From Ruminococcus sp. (GTDB lineage: Bacteria > Bacillota > Clostridia > Oscillospirales > Acutalibacteraceae), in contig SFIQ01000012.1 in NCBI GenBank assembly GCA_004555265.1, forward strand, positions 1 to 35,460: a stretch of DNA of 35,460 nucleotides. Reading direction: 5' to 3'. Below, piece by piece: positions 6,812-14,720 of this stretch (position 1 is the stretch's first letter; each line of letters opens with the position of its first letter). The translations under genes were made by a program, and so were the position numbers. The notes under the pieces were generated by a model. It searched no databases. It was not told the DNA's origin and saw only the letters and a program-made list of their open reading frames with translations.

Positions 6812-9202
6812 TTATCTTGGTAATTCCGTATAGTGATTCAAATCGTTCAGCAACTCTGCACAATTTTGATACCTATCCTTGGGATTGAGCTGAATACATT
6901 TATCAATGATATACTCTATTCCTTTTGGCAAAGCCGGATTCACTTGGCAAAGCGGTCTTACCACAAAATTCTCTTCTATTGGATCAAGTCCCGTTAAGAG
7001 ACAATATAAAGTCATTCCGACGCCGTAAATATCCGTGCGCGCATCGGTTTGTCCCCTACCGCCGTATTGCTCCGGTGCGGCATAGCCTTTGGTTCCAAGG
7101 GAACACGTATCGTTTTTTTGGTTTGGCTTATATGTACGCATAATACTGAAATCAATGATTTTAATACGCCCGTTTGGTTCTAAAATCAGATTGTTTGGCT
7201 TTATATCTCTGTGAATATGCGGTGGATTTAAGGCATGAAGATAAGCGAGAACAGCACACAGCTGCTTTGCCCAATCCATTACAAGGTCAACCGGCTGTGC
7301 GCCGAAATTTTTCACAAGATTGTTCAGCGTTTCACCTTCGACATAATCCTGCACAGTCGCAAAGCACCCCGGTACATCAATTATATCCACAACGCTTGGG
7401 ATAGCGGGATGATTCAGTGATTTCAGCAATGACGCTTCATGAAGTGCAGTCTCACGCAGCACCCCTTGTTTGTCATAATCCACATCATGATAATCATCAC
7501 GCAAAATCTTAACTGCCCATATCTTATTCAGCCGTACGTCCATTGCGAGAAATACTTTAAATGTTCCGCCCTGACCAATCAACTTTAACAGTTCATATTT
7601 TTCGTCTATGATTGTGCCGACACCAATCGGCTTTGGAGAGGCGGATTCAGATTTGTATGACACAGTTTTGCCGCAATTTGTGCAAAACCGGGCATTTTTA
7701 TGAATCGCATGCCCACATTGCGCGCAATATCGTTTTTCATCAACCCCATCTTTATCCACATTCCCGCATTGACGCGAAGACTCAATTTTACTTTTCCCGC
7801 ATTTTTTACATACATATTTTGTAGCATCACAACATTGTTCTACTATTTCAAATTTGTGCTGATTCTGTGCACAGTCCAAAAACGGTTCCACCTCTTTACC
7901 ACCGATTTCTCTTATTATCATGGTTGCCAAGGTGTTCATTCCGTCAAAATTTGGATGTGTGCCGTCAATCGAATCATATGGCATTTTATAGTTGTACAAG
8001 TCCAACAACTTACACATGTTTCTGGATACCGATTTCCTAATGATATCGTTGTACGCTTCGATATGCGTCCCGGCATATTTATGCGGAAACCGGAAATCAG
8101 GACATTTCGACATAAATGTTTCGCATAGTGTACAGCACCAAATTTCCGCATTAGGATAATTATTGCGAAGATTCCATAACATATAGTTATATGCATCTTC
8201 AAATGTGCACGTCTCAGCAGGAAGTCTTACGCATTCCAAATTAATAAGGGGAACATTGTTTGCCCAATCGTTAGTGCCCAAATAAACAATAATAACATCA
8301 GGTTTTAATGTGCCTATATGCAAATTGTTTGTGCGTTCCTCACTACAACCTGATGGGAACAATCTTTCCTGATTAGGCAATTGCGTTACGCGACTTCCTG
8401 ACCAAGAATCATTCACAAGAAGTTCCCCACCGAAGAAGTCAATAACCTTACCCCACCAGGTGTCCTTCATTTCCTTGACACTCGATTTTTCACAGGTCTC
8501 TCCGTCATAGAATACGTCATAACCTCTTGGATTATACCCTGCCAGCGTGCTTATGGAATCACCCAAAACAGAAAACTGCTTGTTTTTATAAAGATTGCTT
8601 TCTTTCCAAGTCTTGTACGGTGATCTATCCATGGTATCATTACTATCGTTATCAGCATTTTTCGTGCATTGACGCGAAGTCTCCATTTCACTTTTCCCGC
8701 CAAGCGAATCATTCATTAGATCCGGTAAAATTTCTTGAAATACCTTTGGTCGCAAATGCAGTAGTGTTTTGCCGAACAGATTGATTACAACCGGTTTTCC
8801 CATTTGAGAAACCGTCTGTAAATACTCCTGTGGATACATCTGTATGAAAGATGACTGCGGCCCTTTGTTTGCCTCTTCTAATGAGGTAAACGCCGGGATA
8901 ATTTCTTCCGGTTGTTCGTCAACCGGAACCATAAGCGTTCTAATTATTATTTTTACATCTTGGTTGGGCGAAAAGGTATCTCCTGCTTTCAGTGTTGTCG
9001 GATCAACACCTGAAAACATTGCATCCGTATCCATTTCTATTGGAAAAACCAAAGGTGCTCTTGTTAAAAGTATGATGATTTGTTTCAGAAAATTTGTATC
9101 TTGCTGACCGCTGTCTGCAAAAAGTTCCAACGCCTTTTCCAAAGTTTCAATATGCTTTTGTGATTCAGAATTTTTCGCATTTATATTTTCTTTATTTTGC
9201 AC
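6812..9202 (-). CDS. Multidomain SseB-like / SGNH hydrolase / zinc ribbon / Ser-Thr protein kinase
   Basis: One uninterrupted 796-residue frame with four modules. Residues ~20-160 resemble an SseB N-terminal domain (LLTRAPLVFP, IIPAFTSLEEANKG, VVINLFGKTLLHL). Residues ~208-432 are an SGNH/GDSL hydrolase with all blocks: GDS (Ser216), SWSGSR, GTND (309-312) and DGTH (Asp413, His416). Residues ~457-511 hold Cys pairs, including RYCAQCGHAI and FCTNCGK. Residues ~535-790 are a Hanks-type kinase: GQGGTFKVFLA loop, Lys565, HRDIKPNN (Asp666), DFS in place of DFG (684-686), and GTKGYAAPEQYGG. There is no signal peptide or membrane segment, so it is probably cytoplasmic. The start is GTG at 9202 with AAGGGG about 10 nt upstream. 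It is monocistronic. The SGNH module lies between in-frame repeats, suggesting insertion. The architecture is unfamiliar to me; the kinase and SGNH calls are firm. Confidence 0.92.
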   Translation of the reverse strand: MQNKENINAKNSESQKHIETLEKALELFADSGQQDTNFLKQIIILLTRAPLVFPIEMDTDAMFSGVDPTTLKAGDTFSPNQDVKIIIRTLMVPVDEQPEEIIPAFTSLEEANKGPQSSFIQMYPQEYLQTVSQMGKPVVINLFGKTLLHLRPKVFQEILPDLMNDSLGGKSEMETSRQCTKNADNDSNDTMDRSPYKTWKESNLYKNKQFSVLGDSISTLAGYNPRGYDVFYDGETCEKSSVKEMKDTWWGKVIDFFGGELLVNDSWSGSRVTQLPNQERLFPSGCSEERTNNLHIGTLKPDVIIVYLGTNDWANNVPLINLECVRLPAETCTFEDAYNYMLWNLRNNYPNAEIWCCTLCETFMSKCPDFRFPHKYAGTHIEAYNDIIRKSVSRNMCKLLDLYNYKMPYDSIDGTHPNFDGMNTLATMIIREIGGKEVEPFLDCAQNQHKFEIVEQCCDATKYVCKKCGKSKIESSRQCGNVDKDGVDEKRYCAQCGHAIHKNARFCTNCGKTVSYKSESASPKPIGVGTIIDEKYELLKLIGQGGTFKVFLAMDVRLNKIWAVKILRDDYHDVDYDKQGVLRETALHEASLLKSLNHPAIPSVVDIIDVPGCFATVQDYVEGETLNNLVKNFGAQPVDLVMDWAKQLCAVLAYLHALNPPHIHRDIKPNNLILEPNGRIKIIDFSIMRTYKPNQKNDTCSLGTKGYAAPEQYGGRGQTDARTDIYGVGMTLYCLLTGLDPIEENFVVRPLCQVNPALPKGIEYIIDKCIQLNPKDRYQNCAELLNDLNHYTELPR
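7761..7800. repeat. Direct repeat flanking the SGNH module, copy 1
   Basis: This 40-bp block matches 8661-8700 at 35 of 40 positions, exactly 900 bp away. On the minus strand it encodes CGKSKIESSRQC (residues 468-479), just after the SGNH domain. Confidence 0.85.
8661..8700. repeat. Direct repeat flanking the SGNH module, copy 2
   Basis: It encodes GGKSEMETSRQC (residues 168-179), just before the SGNH domain. It is homologous and in frame with copy 1 at 7761-7800. The Cys that begins copy 1 is Gly here, so this copy no longer completes a zinc ribbon. Confidence 0.85.
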
Positions 9203-9239
9203 AGGTCATTTTCCCCTTACATAATCGATATAATTGTTA

Positions 9240-9267
9240 AGTATACTATACAAATGAAAAAGCGCAA
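9240..9267 (-). promoter_or_regulatory. Possible promoter of the kinase fusion gene
   Basis: On the minus strand TTGCGC (9262-9267) and TATACT (9240-9245) are separated by 16 nt, about 30 nt upstream of the GTG start. The -35 match is only partial. Confidence 0.4.
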
Positions 9268-9523
9268 TTCTCTGTCAGCATACACTCTATCTTCTGCCTC
9301 TCAAAATATTTGCGCGTCAACATTTACAAATTGTTCAAAAACAAACAACAAAATATGCGAAATCGGAGCATATATTTATGCTTGTCAAAAGGAAAAAGAC
9401 AAATCAAAACGAAAGAGATGACTTCCCATGGGCCAATAAAGTCCGACTTCACACCGACCCCGTCGGATAAACTTGCAAAAGGGCGGCATAATAAAACAAT
9501 CGAATTTTTCGGAGGTATGTATT
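9268..9523. other. Intergenic region upstream of hsp20
   Basis: Non-coding. It contains the inverted repeat TCCGAC / GTCGGA at 9442-9467 in the hsp20 leader. I could not identify a sigma-A promoter, a CIRCE element or a recognised RNA thermometer. Confidence 0.4.
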
Positions 9524-9982
9524 ATGTTTGAACTTACACGCAGAAATAACAATCATCATATGAACAGTTATAACCCCTTCCGGGAGATGGAGGATTTTGA
9601 AAAACGGTTTTTCCAAGACCCGTTCGGCAGTTTTTTTGAGATGCAGGATTTGGCGGAATTCAAAACCGATGTCACAGACGAAGGCGACAGTTACCTGTTA
9701 GAGGCGGATTTGCCCGGCTTTGACAAAAAGGATATTCATTTGGATATAAACGGCGACACGCTGACCGTCAGCGCAGAACGCCACTCCAAGATAGAGGAAA
9801 AAGACAAAAAAGACCGTTGTATTCGTATGGAGCGCTCGTACGGTGCATACAGCCGTCAGTTTGATGTCTCCGGCATTGATACAGAGCACATCAAAGCAAA
9901 ATATGAAAACGGCGTTTTGAAATTGACTTTGCCGAAAAAGCAAACCGATTTGCCCGCGGCAAAGCATTTGGAAATTGAATAA
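9524..9982 (+). CDS. Small heat-shock protein, Hsp20/alpha-crystallin family
   Basis: A 152-residue ATP-independent holdase that binds unfolding proteins as an oligomer. The N-terminal part is rich in Phe (NPFREMEDFEKRFFQDPFGSFFEM). The alpha-crystallin domain runs from about residue 45 (FKTDVTDEGDSYLLEADLPGFDKKDI) to ENGVLKLTLPKK, with the conserved GVLKLTLPK beta-strand. A C-terminal LEIE replaces the usual I-x-I tail. GGAGG is 8 nt before the ATG. It is followed by its own terminator, so it is probably a single-gene unit. Confidence 0.93.
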   Translation: MFELTRRNNNHHMNSYNPFREMEDFEKRFFQDPFGSFFEMQDLAEFKTDVTDEGDSYLLEADLPGFDKKDIHLDINGDTLTVSAERHSKIEEKDKKDRCIRMERSYGAYSRQFDVSGIDTEHIKAKYENGVLKLTLPKKQTDLPAAKHLEIE

Positions 9983-9993
9983 TGGACACACAA

Positions 9994-10033
9994 CCGCTGC
10001 CGCACCGTGTTTTTTTGCGGCGGCGGCTTTTTC
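9994..10033 (+). terminator. Terminator of hsp20
   Basis: CCGCTGCCGCA pairs with TGCGGCGGCGG (one G-T pair) and is followed by CTTTTTCGTTTT. Confidence 0.85.
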
Positions 10034-10080
10034 GTTTTCCGCGTGAAACAGACGAAAAGCCCGAAAAATCCTGTTCAGGA

Positions 10081-10102
10081 AAAAACAATTCGGATTGTTT
10101 TT
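10081..10102. terminator. A/T-rich hairpin overlapping the V-ATPase -35 region
   Basis: A perfect 9-bp stem, AAAAACAAT / ATTGTTTTT, with a TCGG loop. It may be a second terminator after hsp20 or an operator, since its right arm contains the -35 box of the next promoter. Confidence 0.5.
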
Positions 10103-10133
10103 CCCAAAGAAATATGCTATACTTAATATTAAG
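10095..10133 (+). promoter_or_regulatory. Promoter of the V-type ATPase operon with start-site palindrome
   Basis: TTGTTT (10095-10100), a 17-nt spacer and TATACT (10118-10123) with an extended TG motif. The perfect 12-bp palindrome CTTAATATTAAG (10122-10133) begins inside the -10 box and covers the expected start region, an operator-like position. The leader to 10245 also has a CCC-GAAAAC / GTTTTC-GGG hairpin near 10190-10220. Confidence 0.65.
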
Positions 10134-10244
10134 TTTACAAAAAGCAGATATGCTTATTCAGTAGGTAATTTTTTTGCCCACGGCATAGAGCCCCCGAAAA
10201 CGCAAACACTGTTTTCAGGGTCTAATAGAACAGGAGGAAACGCT

Positions 10245-10544
10245 ATGGATATGCTGACCGAAATCAAAGCGGCAGAGGAAAAAGCCGCCGCGCAGATTGC
10301 CGAAGCGAAGGCGGTTGCCGCCAAAGCGGTCGCGGACGCGCAGGCAAGTGCCGAGCAAGAAGCACAGGCACGCTTTGACGACGCCAAAGAGCAATCGGCG
10401 GAACGTCTTGCAAAGGCAATGGAACAGTCGCTTGCGGAAACCGCGCAAACGCACAAGCAAGCCGACGCGCAAAAAGCAGAGCTTTCTGCAATTGCCGAGA
10501 AAAATCAGGCGGAGACCGTGCGAAAAATTCTTTCCTATTTATAA
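10245..10544 (+). CDS. V-type ATPase peripheral-stalk subunit G/H-like
   Basis: A 99-residue, almost entirely helical, Ala/Glu/Lys-rich protein (AAEEKAAAQIAEAKAVAAKAVADAQ) with the heptad character of a coiled coil. In V-type ATPases the first small coiled-coil gene of the operon encodes the G/H-type stator subunit (NtpF in Enterococcus), which pairs with subunit E to form the peripheral stalk. Position first in the operon, directly before subunit I, supports this. The ATG at 10245 has AGGAGG 7 nt upstream. Low-complexity sequence makes the family call partly context-based. Confidence 0.8.
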   Translation: MDMLTEIKAAEEKAAAQIAEAKAVAAKAVADAQASAEQEAQARFDDAKEQSAERLAKAMEQSLAETAQTHKQADAQKAELSAIAEKNQAETVRKILSYL

Positions 10545-10580
10545 AAGCAAAACGGATTTTTCCGAAAGGAGTGAAACGAT

Positions 10581-12434
10581 TTGATTGTCCCGATGAAATT
10601 CGTGACGCTCGTTTTGATGCGTGACGACCGGGAGGCGGTTTTGCGCGCCCTGCAAAAGCAAGGCAGCATGATGCTCTGCGAGCAAGAGGGCGCTGTCCGT
10701 GCAGGAACGGAAAATGCCGCGGCGCTTCGGCGCATGGAAAAACTGTTGTCGGATTTAAAACCGTACACCCCGAAAAAAGGGATGTTTTCGGAAAAGCCGC
10801 AGGTGGACGCGAACGCTTTCGAGGCGCCGAGCACGGCGGATAGCCAAACCGCCGACCGCATGGAAGCGTTACTTGCGCAGATTGACAATGCCAAAGAACG
10901 GCAAAAGCAGTTGTCCGACCGACAAACCGCCTTATACCCTTGGGCACAGCTTTCCGCTTCGGCAGAGGATTTGGCGGACGGTGCCTATACAAACTGCACC
11001 TTAGGCGTTGTACCGAAAAAGCAATTCCCCAACCTTACGGCGTTTTGCGAAGAAAGCGGTGCGGCGGTCGAGAAAATTTCCGAAACCGAGCAGGCCGTAT
11101 ATTTGGTGCTTGCCGCGCTGAAAGACGGCGCACCGCTTGACCTTGCTTCGTTCGGCTTTCAAAAATGCACCTTGCCGCTGACCGCGGGCACGGTTGCGGA
11201 CGAATTGCGCCGTATCGCCGCCGAGCAAAACGAGTTGCAAAAGCAGTTGGACGAGGACACGGCACAGTTGACCGCCCTCACCGGCGACAGCTTGGCGCCG
11301 CAGGTGCTGTGCGACCATTACCGCGCGGAAAGCGATATTGACGACGCGCCGTTTTTGTCCACCGCGCAAACCGTTCTGTTATGCGGATGGGTGCCCGAAA
11401 AGCGTGTGGCAGAGGTGGAGCAGACCGTGCGCGCGGTCACAGAAGTTTACGATTTAACCGCACGCGACCCCGTTGATGGAGAAGAAGTTCCGACCGCGCT
11501 CGAAAACAAGAAATTGGTTTCGCAGTTTGAGGGTATCACCAATATGTTCAGCGTGCCGAGTTACGGCGGCTATGACCCGAACGCCGTGATGGCGCCATGG
11601 TATTGGTTGATTTTCGGCATGATGATGGGCGACGTGGGCTACGGGCTGATGATGGTCGTGTTAATTTCCATCGTCAAAAAGATTATGAAGCCCAAAGGCG
11701 ACACCAAAAAGCTCATCAATGTGCTGTTGTATTCGTCGATTACCACCATTCTCTGCGGGGTGCTGTTCGGCAGTTACTTCGGTGAAACCTGGCATCCGAT
11801 TTTGTTCTCGCCATTGGAAAATCCCGTGCAAATGCTGATTGTCACCTTAGGTATCGGCGTAGCACATATCTTTACGGGGCTTATCGTGCAAATCGTGAAC
11901 AGCGTAAAAGCCGGGCATTGGCTGGACGCGATTTGCGACCAGGTTTCGTGGATTTTGGTCATCAGCGGCATTTGCCTGATTTTCCTCGCCGCCACGCGTA
12001 CCGTCGGCATTGTTTTGGCATGCGTCGGCGCGGCGATTATCCTCTTTACCGCAGGGCGCGCCAAAAAAGGCATTATCGGCAAAATCACGGGCGGTCTTGT
12101 GGGCCTTTACGGCATCACCAATTATTTAAGCGACATTCTTTCCTACTCGCGTATTCTCGCATTAAGCCTTGCCACGGGCGTTGTGGGCATGGTGATGAAT
12201 ATGCTCGCGGGGATGATTCAAGGCTCGGTCATCGGCTTTGTGCTCTCGCTTTTGATTTATATCGTCGGGCATGTATTTAATTTGGTGCTCGGACTTTTGT
12301 CCGCCTATGTGCACGACTGCCGTTTGCAGTACATCGAATTTTACGGCAAGTTTTATGAGGGCAGCGGCAAGCTCTTTCAGCCGCTTTCCATCAACCCAAA
12401 ATATATTCAAATTCAAGAAAACGGAGGAAACTAA
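10581..12434 (+). CDS. ntpI: V-type ATP synthase subunit I (a-subunit equivalent)
   Basis: A 617-residue stator and ion-channel subunit. The N-terminal ~330 residues are cytoplasmic and begin MIVPMKFVTLVLMRDDREAVLRALQKQG, the typical NtpI start. The C-terminal half has about seven membrane segments, starting at APWYWLIFGMMMGDVGYGLMM. It carries the conserved channel helix LSYSRILALSLATGVVGMVMN with its essential Arg. The start is TTG at 10581, with AAGGAG 9 nt upstream. The end lies 2 nt before the proteolipid gene. Confidence 0.93.
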   Translation: MIVPMKFVTLVLMRDDREAVLRALQKQGSMMLCEQEGAVRAGTENAAALRRMEKLLSDLKPYTPKKGMFSEKPQVDANAFEAPSTADSQTADRMEALLAQIDNAKERQKQLSDRQTALYPWAQLSASAEDLADGAYTNCTLGVVPKKQFPNLTAFCEESGAAVEKISETEQAVYLVLAALKDGAPLDLASFGFQKCTLPLTAGTVADELRRIAAEQNELQKQLDEDTAQLTALTGDSLAPQVLCDHYRAESDIDDAPFLSTAQTVLLCGWVPEKRVAEVEQTVRAVTEVYDLTARDPVDGEEVPTALENKKLVSQFEGITNMFSVPSYGGYDPNAVMAPWYWLIFGMMMGDVGYGLMMVVLISIVKKIMKPKGDTKKLINVLLYSSITTILCGVLFGSYFGETWHPILFSPLENPVQMLIVTLGIGVAHIFTGLIVQIVNSVKAGHWLDAICDQVSWILVISGICLIFLAATRTVGIVLACVGAAIILFTAGRAKKGIIGKITGGLVGLYGITNYLSDILSYSRILALSLATGVVGMVMNMLAGMIQGSVIGFVLSLLIYIVGHVFNLVLGLLSAYVHDCRLQYIEFYGKFYEGSGKLFQPLSINPKYIQIQENGGN

Positions 12435-12436
12435 TT

Positions 12437-12907
12437 ATGTCAGGTATTTCTATTGCAATCATCGGTGCGGCACTTTGCGCGGCGCTTGCGGGCTGCGGCT
12501 CGGCAATCGGCGTTATGGCGGCGGGGAAAGCCGCGGCGGGCGTGGCGTCCGAAAAACCCGAACTGTTCGGTAAACTGCTTGTTTTACAGGCGCTCCCCGG
12601 TACACAGGGTATTTACGGTTTCTTGACCGCCATTCTCATTATGGTGCGTATCGGTGTTTTGGGCGGCGCGCCCGTGGAGTTGAGCATGTCGCAAGGCTGG
12701 CAATTCTTCGGCGCGGCAATGCCGATGGCGATTGCAGGTCTTGTTTCGGGTATCTGCCAGGGCAAAGCGGCTGTCGGCGCAATCCACATGACCGGCAAAC
12801 AGCCCGACGCTTCGGGTAAAGGGATCACCATGACCGCATTGGTGGAAACCTATGCCATTTTGGCTTTGCTTGCTTCTATCCTTGTGCTGTTCGGTATTCA
12901 GTTATAA
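12437..12907 (+). CDS. ntpK: V-type ATP synthase subunit K (proteolipid, rotor ring)
   Basis: This 156-residue proteolipid has two fused hairpins, hence four membrane helices, as in E. hirae NtpK. It forms the rotating ion-binding ring. Residues matching the E. hirae sodium ligands are present with identical spacing: Leu53, Thr56, Gln57 and Tyr60 (motif LPGTQGIY), Gln108 and the carboxylate Glu137 (ALVETYAIL). Only the second hairpin carries the carboxylate, giving one site per fused protomer. The ring therefore probably moves Na+. Confidence 0.95.
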   Translation: MSGISIAIIGAALCAALAGCGSAIGVMAAGKAAAGVASEKPELFGKLLVLQALPGTQGIYGFLTAILIMVRIGVLGGAPVELSMSQGWQFFGAAMPMAIAGLVSGICQGKAAVGAIHMTGKQPDASGKGITMTALVETYAILALLASILVLFGIQL

Positions 12908-12946
12908 GCCCTGTACCGTATTTTGTAGCAAAGGAGTAAGCAAGGT

Positions 12947-13531
12947 ATGAGCGCAAGCACAGTGATACAAAAAATTGAAGAAAAAGCCGCAGCGCAGTGC
13001 GCGGAAATCGCGCGCGACGGCGAGCAAAAAGCGGCGGAAATCCGTGAAAAGATTGCGGCGGATACCGACAAACGCATTGCGGATTTGCAGGCACAGACCG
13101 CTGTTCGCGCGGAACTGATTTTGCGTGCCGCGGCACAGCAGGCGGCATCCGACAATAAAATTGCGGTGCTCAACCACAAAGCGGCGTTGTTGAAAGACGC
13201 GCGCGAAGCGGCAAAGGCGCAAATGCTGTCTTTGCCCGACAACGAGCGCCGCGCCCTATTGGAAAAATGGATCACCGCAAACTGCGACGGGAATACCACC
13301 GAGTTGCATTTCAGCGAACGCGACGCCCAGTTGTTTGTCGCCTCGAAAAAAGATTTCGGCAAAAATGTTACACTCGGCAGTATTGCAAAAGACATCGACG
13401 GCGGTTTGATTTTATCGACCGAACAGTATGACATAGACCTGTCTTTTGACGCGGTGCTGGATATGATTTTTGAACAGCACGAAGCACAGTTTGCAAACGG
13501 CCTGTTTTCCGAAAATGAGGGTAGCGTATGA
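12947..13531 (+). CDS. ntpE: V-type ATP synthase subunit E (peripheral stalk)
   Basis: 194 residues. The first ~100 form a long charged helix (IQKIEEKAAAQCAEIARDGEQ and AAEIREKIAADTDKRIADLQ) that pairs with the G/H-like subunit. The C-terminal globular part (LILSTEQYDIDLSFDAVLDMI) attaches to the A3B3 head and is typical of the family (G-G-x-x-L-x-x-x-D-x-x-x-D-x-S). AAGGAG lies about 10 nt before the ATG. The last codons overlap the ATG of subunit C by 4 bp. Confidence 0.9.
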   Translation: MSASTVIQKIEEKAAAQCAEIARDGEQKAAEIREKIAADTDKRIADLQAQTAVRAELILRAAAQQAASDNKIAVLNHKAALLKDAREAAKAQMLSLPDNERRALLEKWITANCDGNTTELHFSERDAQLFVASKKDFGKNVTLGSIAKDIDGGLILSTEQYDIDLSFDAVLDMIFEQHEAQFANGLFSENEGSV

Positions 13532-14394
13532 CAGAGTACAATGTCTACGGTAAAAAGTCCTATGCGTATGCCATCGGGCGTATCAGCGGCACGACACACC
13601 GCGTATTGCGCGGTGAGGAAATGGCGCGTCTTCGTGAGGCGGACAGCGAAACTGCGCAAAAGTTACTTACGGATTACGGCTACCCCGCTGTGACGAACGG
13701 TAAAACCGTGTACGATGTCATTGAGGACGAAAAAAACACGGTTTCCGCTTTTGTGCGGGAAATTGCACCCGACGAGGAACTGACGCAACTGCTGTTTTTT
13801 GAGGAGGACGCACTGAACTTAAAAATCCTGCTGAAAAGCGAAAAAATCGGCAAAGAAGCCGATTTAGACGCGCTTTGCGAAGGCGGATTTCAGAAAGAAC
13901 TGTTGCGCATCTGCGTCAAAGCCGACGATTACTCGATGCTCGGTGAAACGCTGGAAACAGCGCTTGCGGGGATTGGGAACGAAGAAAATCCCTGCCGTAT
14001 CAGTTGCCTTGTAGATAACGCGGTATTTTCCTATGCGCTTTGCACGGCGCAAAAGAAAAACTGCCGCCCGCTTGCGGAATTGTTTACCGTATACGGCGAG
14101 GGCAAAAACCGTCTGACCGCCCTGCGGCTTCAAAAACTCGGCAAGGATTTGGACGACTACGCGTTTGCCTTTTTACCGGTCGCAAGACCGAATGAAACCG
14201 AACTGCGCAAAACCGAATCGGAAATTCTCGAAGAAACCGAACAAGCACTCGACAATGTGCTGACCGATTTGGGCTACGGCGACGGTATCGGCGTTATCGC
14301 GCAATACTATTTCCGCAAAAAGGCAGAAGCCGGGGCGCTTCGTCTGCTGTTTGCAGAGAAACGCGCAGAAGAAAGCCGAGGTGACGCGGTTTGA
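13528..14394 (+). CDS. ntpC: V-type ATP synthase subunit C (central-stalk socket, AC39-like)
   Basis: A 288-residue all-helical subunit that links the rotor shaft to the K ring. Recognisable features are the YAYAIGRISGTTHRVLRGEEMARL start, the FFEEDALNLKILLKSEKIG segment and the C-terminal YFRKKAEAGALRLLFAEK block. It is somewhat shorter than the usual 320-350 residues, with shortened middle helices. It overlaps E by 4 bp (ATGA) and F by 4 bp, so translation is coupled. Confidence 0.87.
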   Translation: MTEYNVYGKKSYAYAIGRISGTTHRVLRGEEMARLREADSETAQKLLTDYGYPAVTNGKTVYDVIEDEKNTVSAFVREIAPDEELTQLLFFEEDALNLKILLKSEKIGKEADLDALCEGGFQKELLRICVKADDYSMLGETLETALAGIGNEENPCRISCLVDNAVFSYALCTAQKKNCRPLAELFTVYGEGKNRLTALRLQKLGKDLDDYAFAFLPVARPNETELRKTESEILEETEQALDNVLTDLGYGDGIGVIAQYYFRKKAEAGALRLLFAEKRAEESRGDAV

Positions 14395-14714
14395 CAGAAG
14401 CAAAAATTGCCGCAGTCGGCAAGCATGAATCCATATTGCTGTTTTCGGCGGCAGGCGTAAAAACCGTATCTGCGGATACCGATGCACAAGCGTTGCAAGC
14501 GGTCAAAAACCTGATTAAAAACGGTGCCGAGGTCATTTTCTTAACCGAAAACTACGCCGCCGCTTTGGAGGAGCAACTGAGCAGATACCGCGAAAGCGCA
14601 TACCCGATTATTTTACCTGTGCCCGAAAAAAGCGGCCCGACAGGCTACGGAATTGCAAAAATCAATGCCAATATGGAAAAAGCCCTTGGCACGAATATAT
14701 TTAATAATGAATAA
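14391..14714 (+). CDS. V-type ATP synthase subunit F (central shaft)
   Basis: 107 residues with the Rossmann-like fold of subunit F: a first strand IAAVGKHESILLFSAAGVKTV, then GAEVIFLTENYAAALEEQL and PIILPVPEKSGPTGYGI. Subunit F docks on subunit D in the rotating shaft (called NtpG in Enterococcus). The TTG start overlaps the stop of subunit C, with GAGGTGA 7 nt upstream. Confidence 0.9.
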   Translation: MTEAKIAAVGKHESILLFSAAGVKTVSADTDAQALQAVKNLIKNGAEVIFLTENYAAALEEQLSRYRESAYPIILPVPEKSGPTGYGIAKINANMEKALGTNIFNNE

Positions 14715-14720
14715 AGGCAG

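Noticed and set aside
7761..8700. Assembly duplication within the kinase fusion gene
   Set aside because: The repeats differ at 5 of 40 positions and everything between them is unique and in frame.
9442..9523. ROSE or fourU RNA thermometer before hsp20
   Set aside because: A TCCGAC/GTCGGA hairpin exists, but no stretch convincingly pairs with the GGAGG ribosome site.
10095..10244. Start of the first ATPase gene far upstream in the same open frame
   Set aside because: The upstream extension has no ribosome site and covers the promoter; the ATG at 10245 has an ideal AGGAGG.
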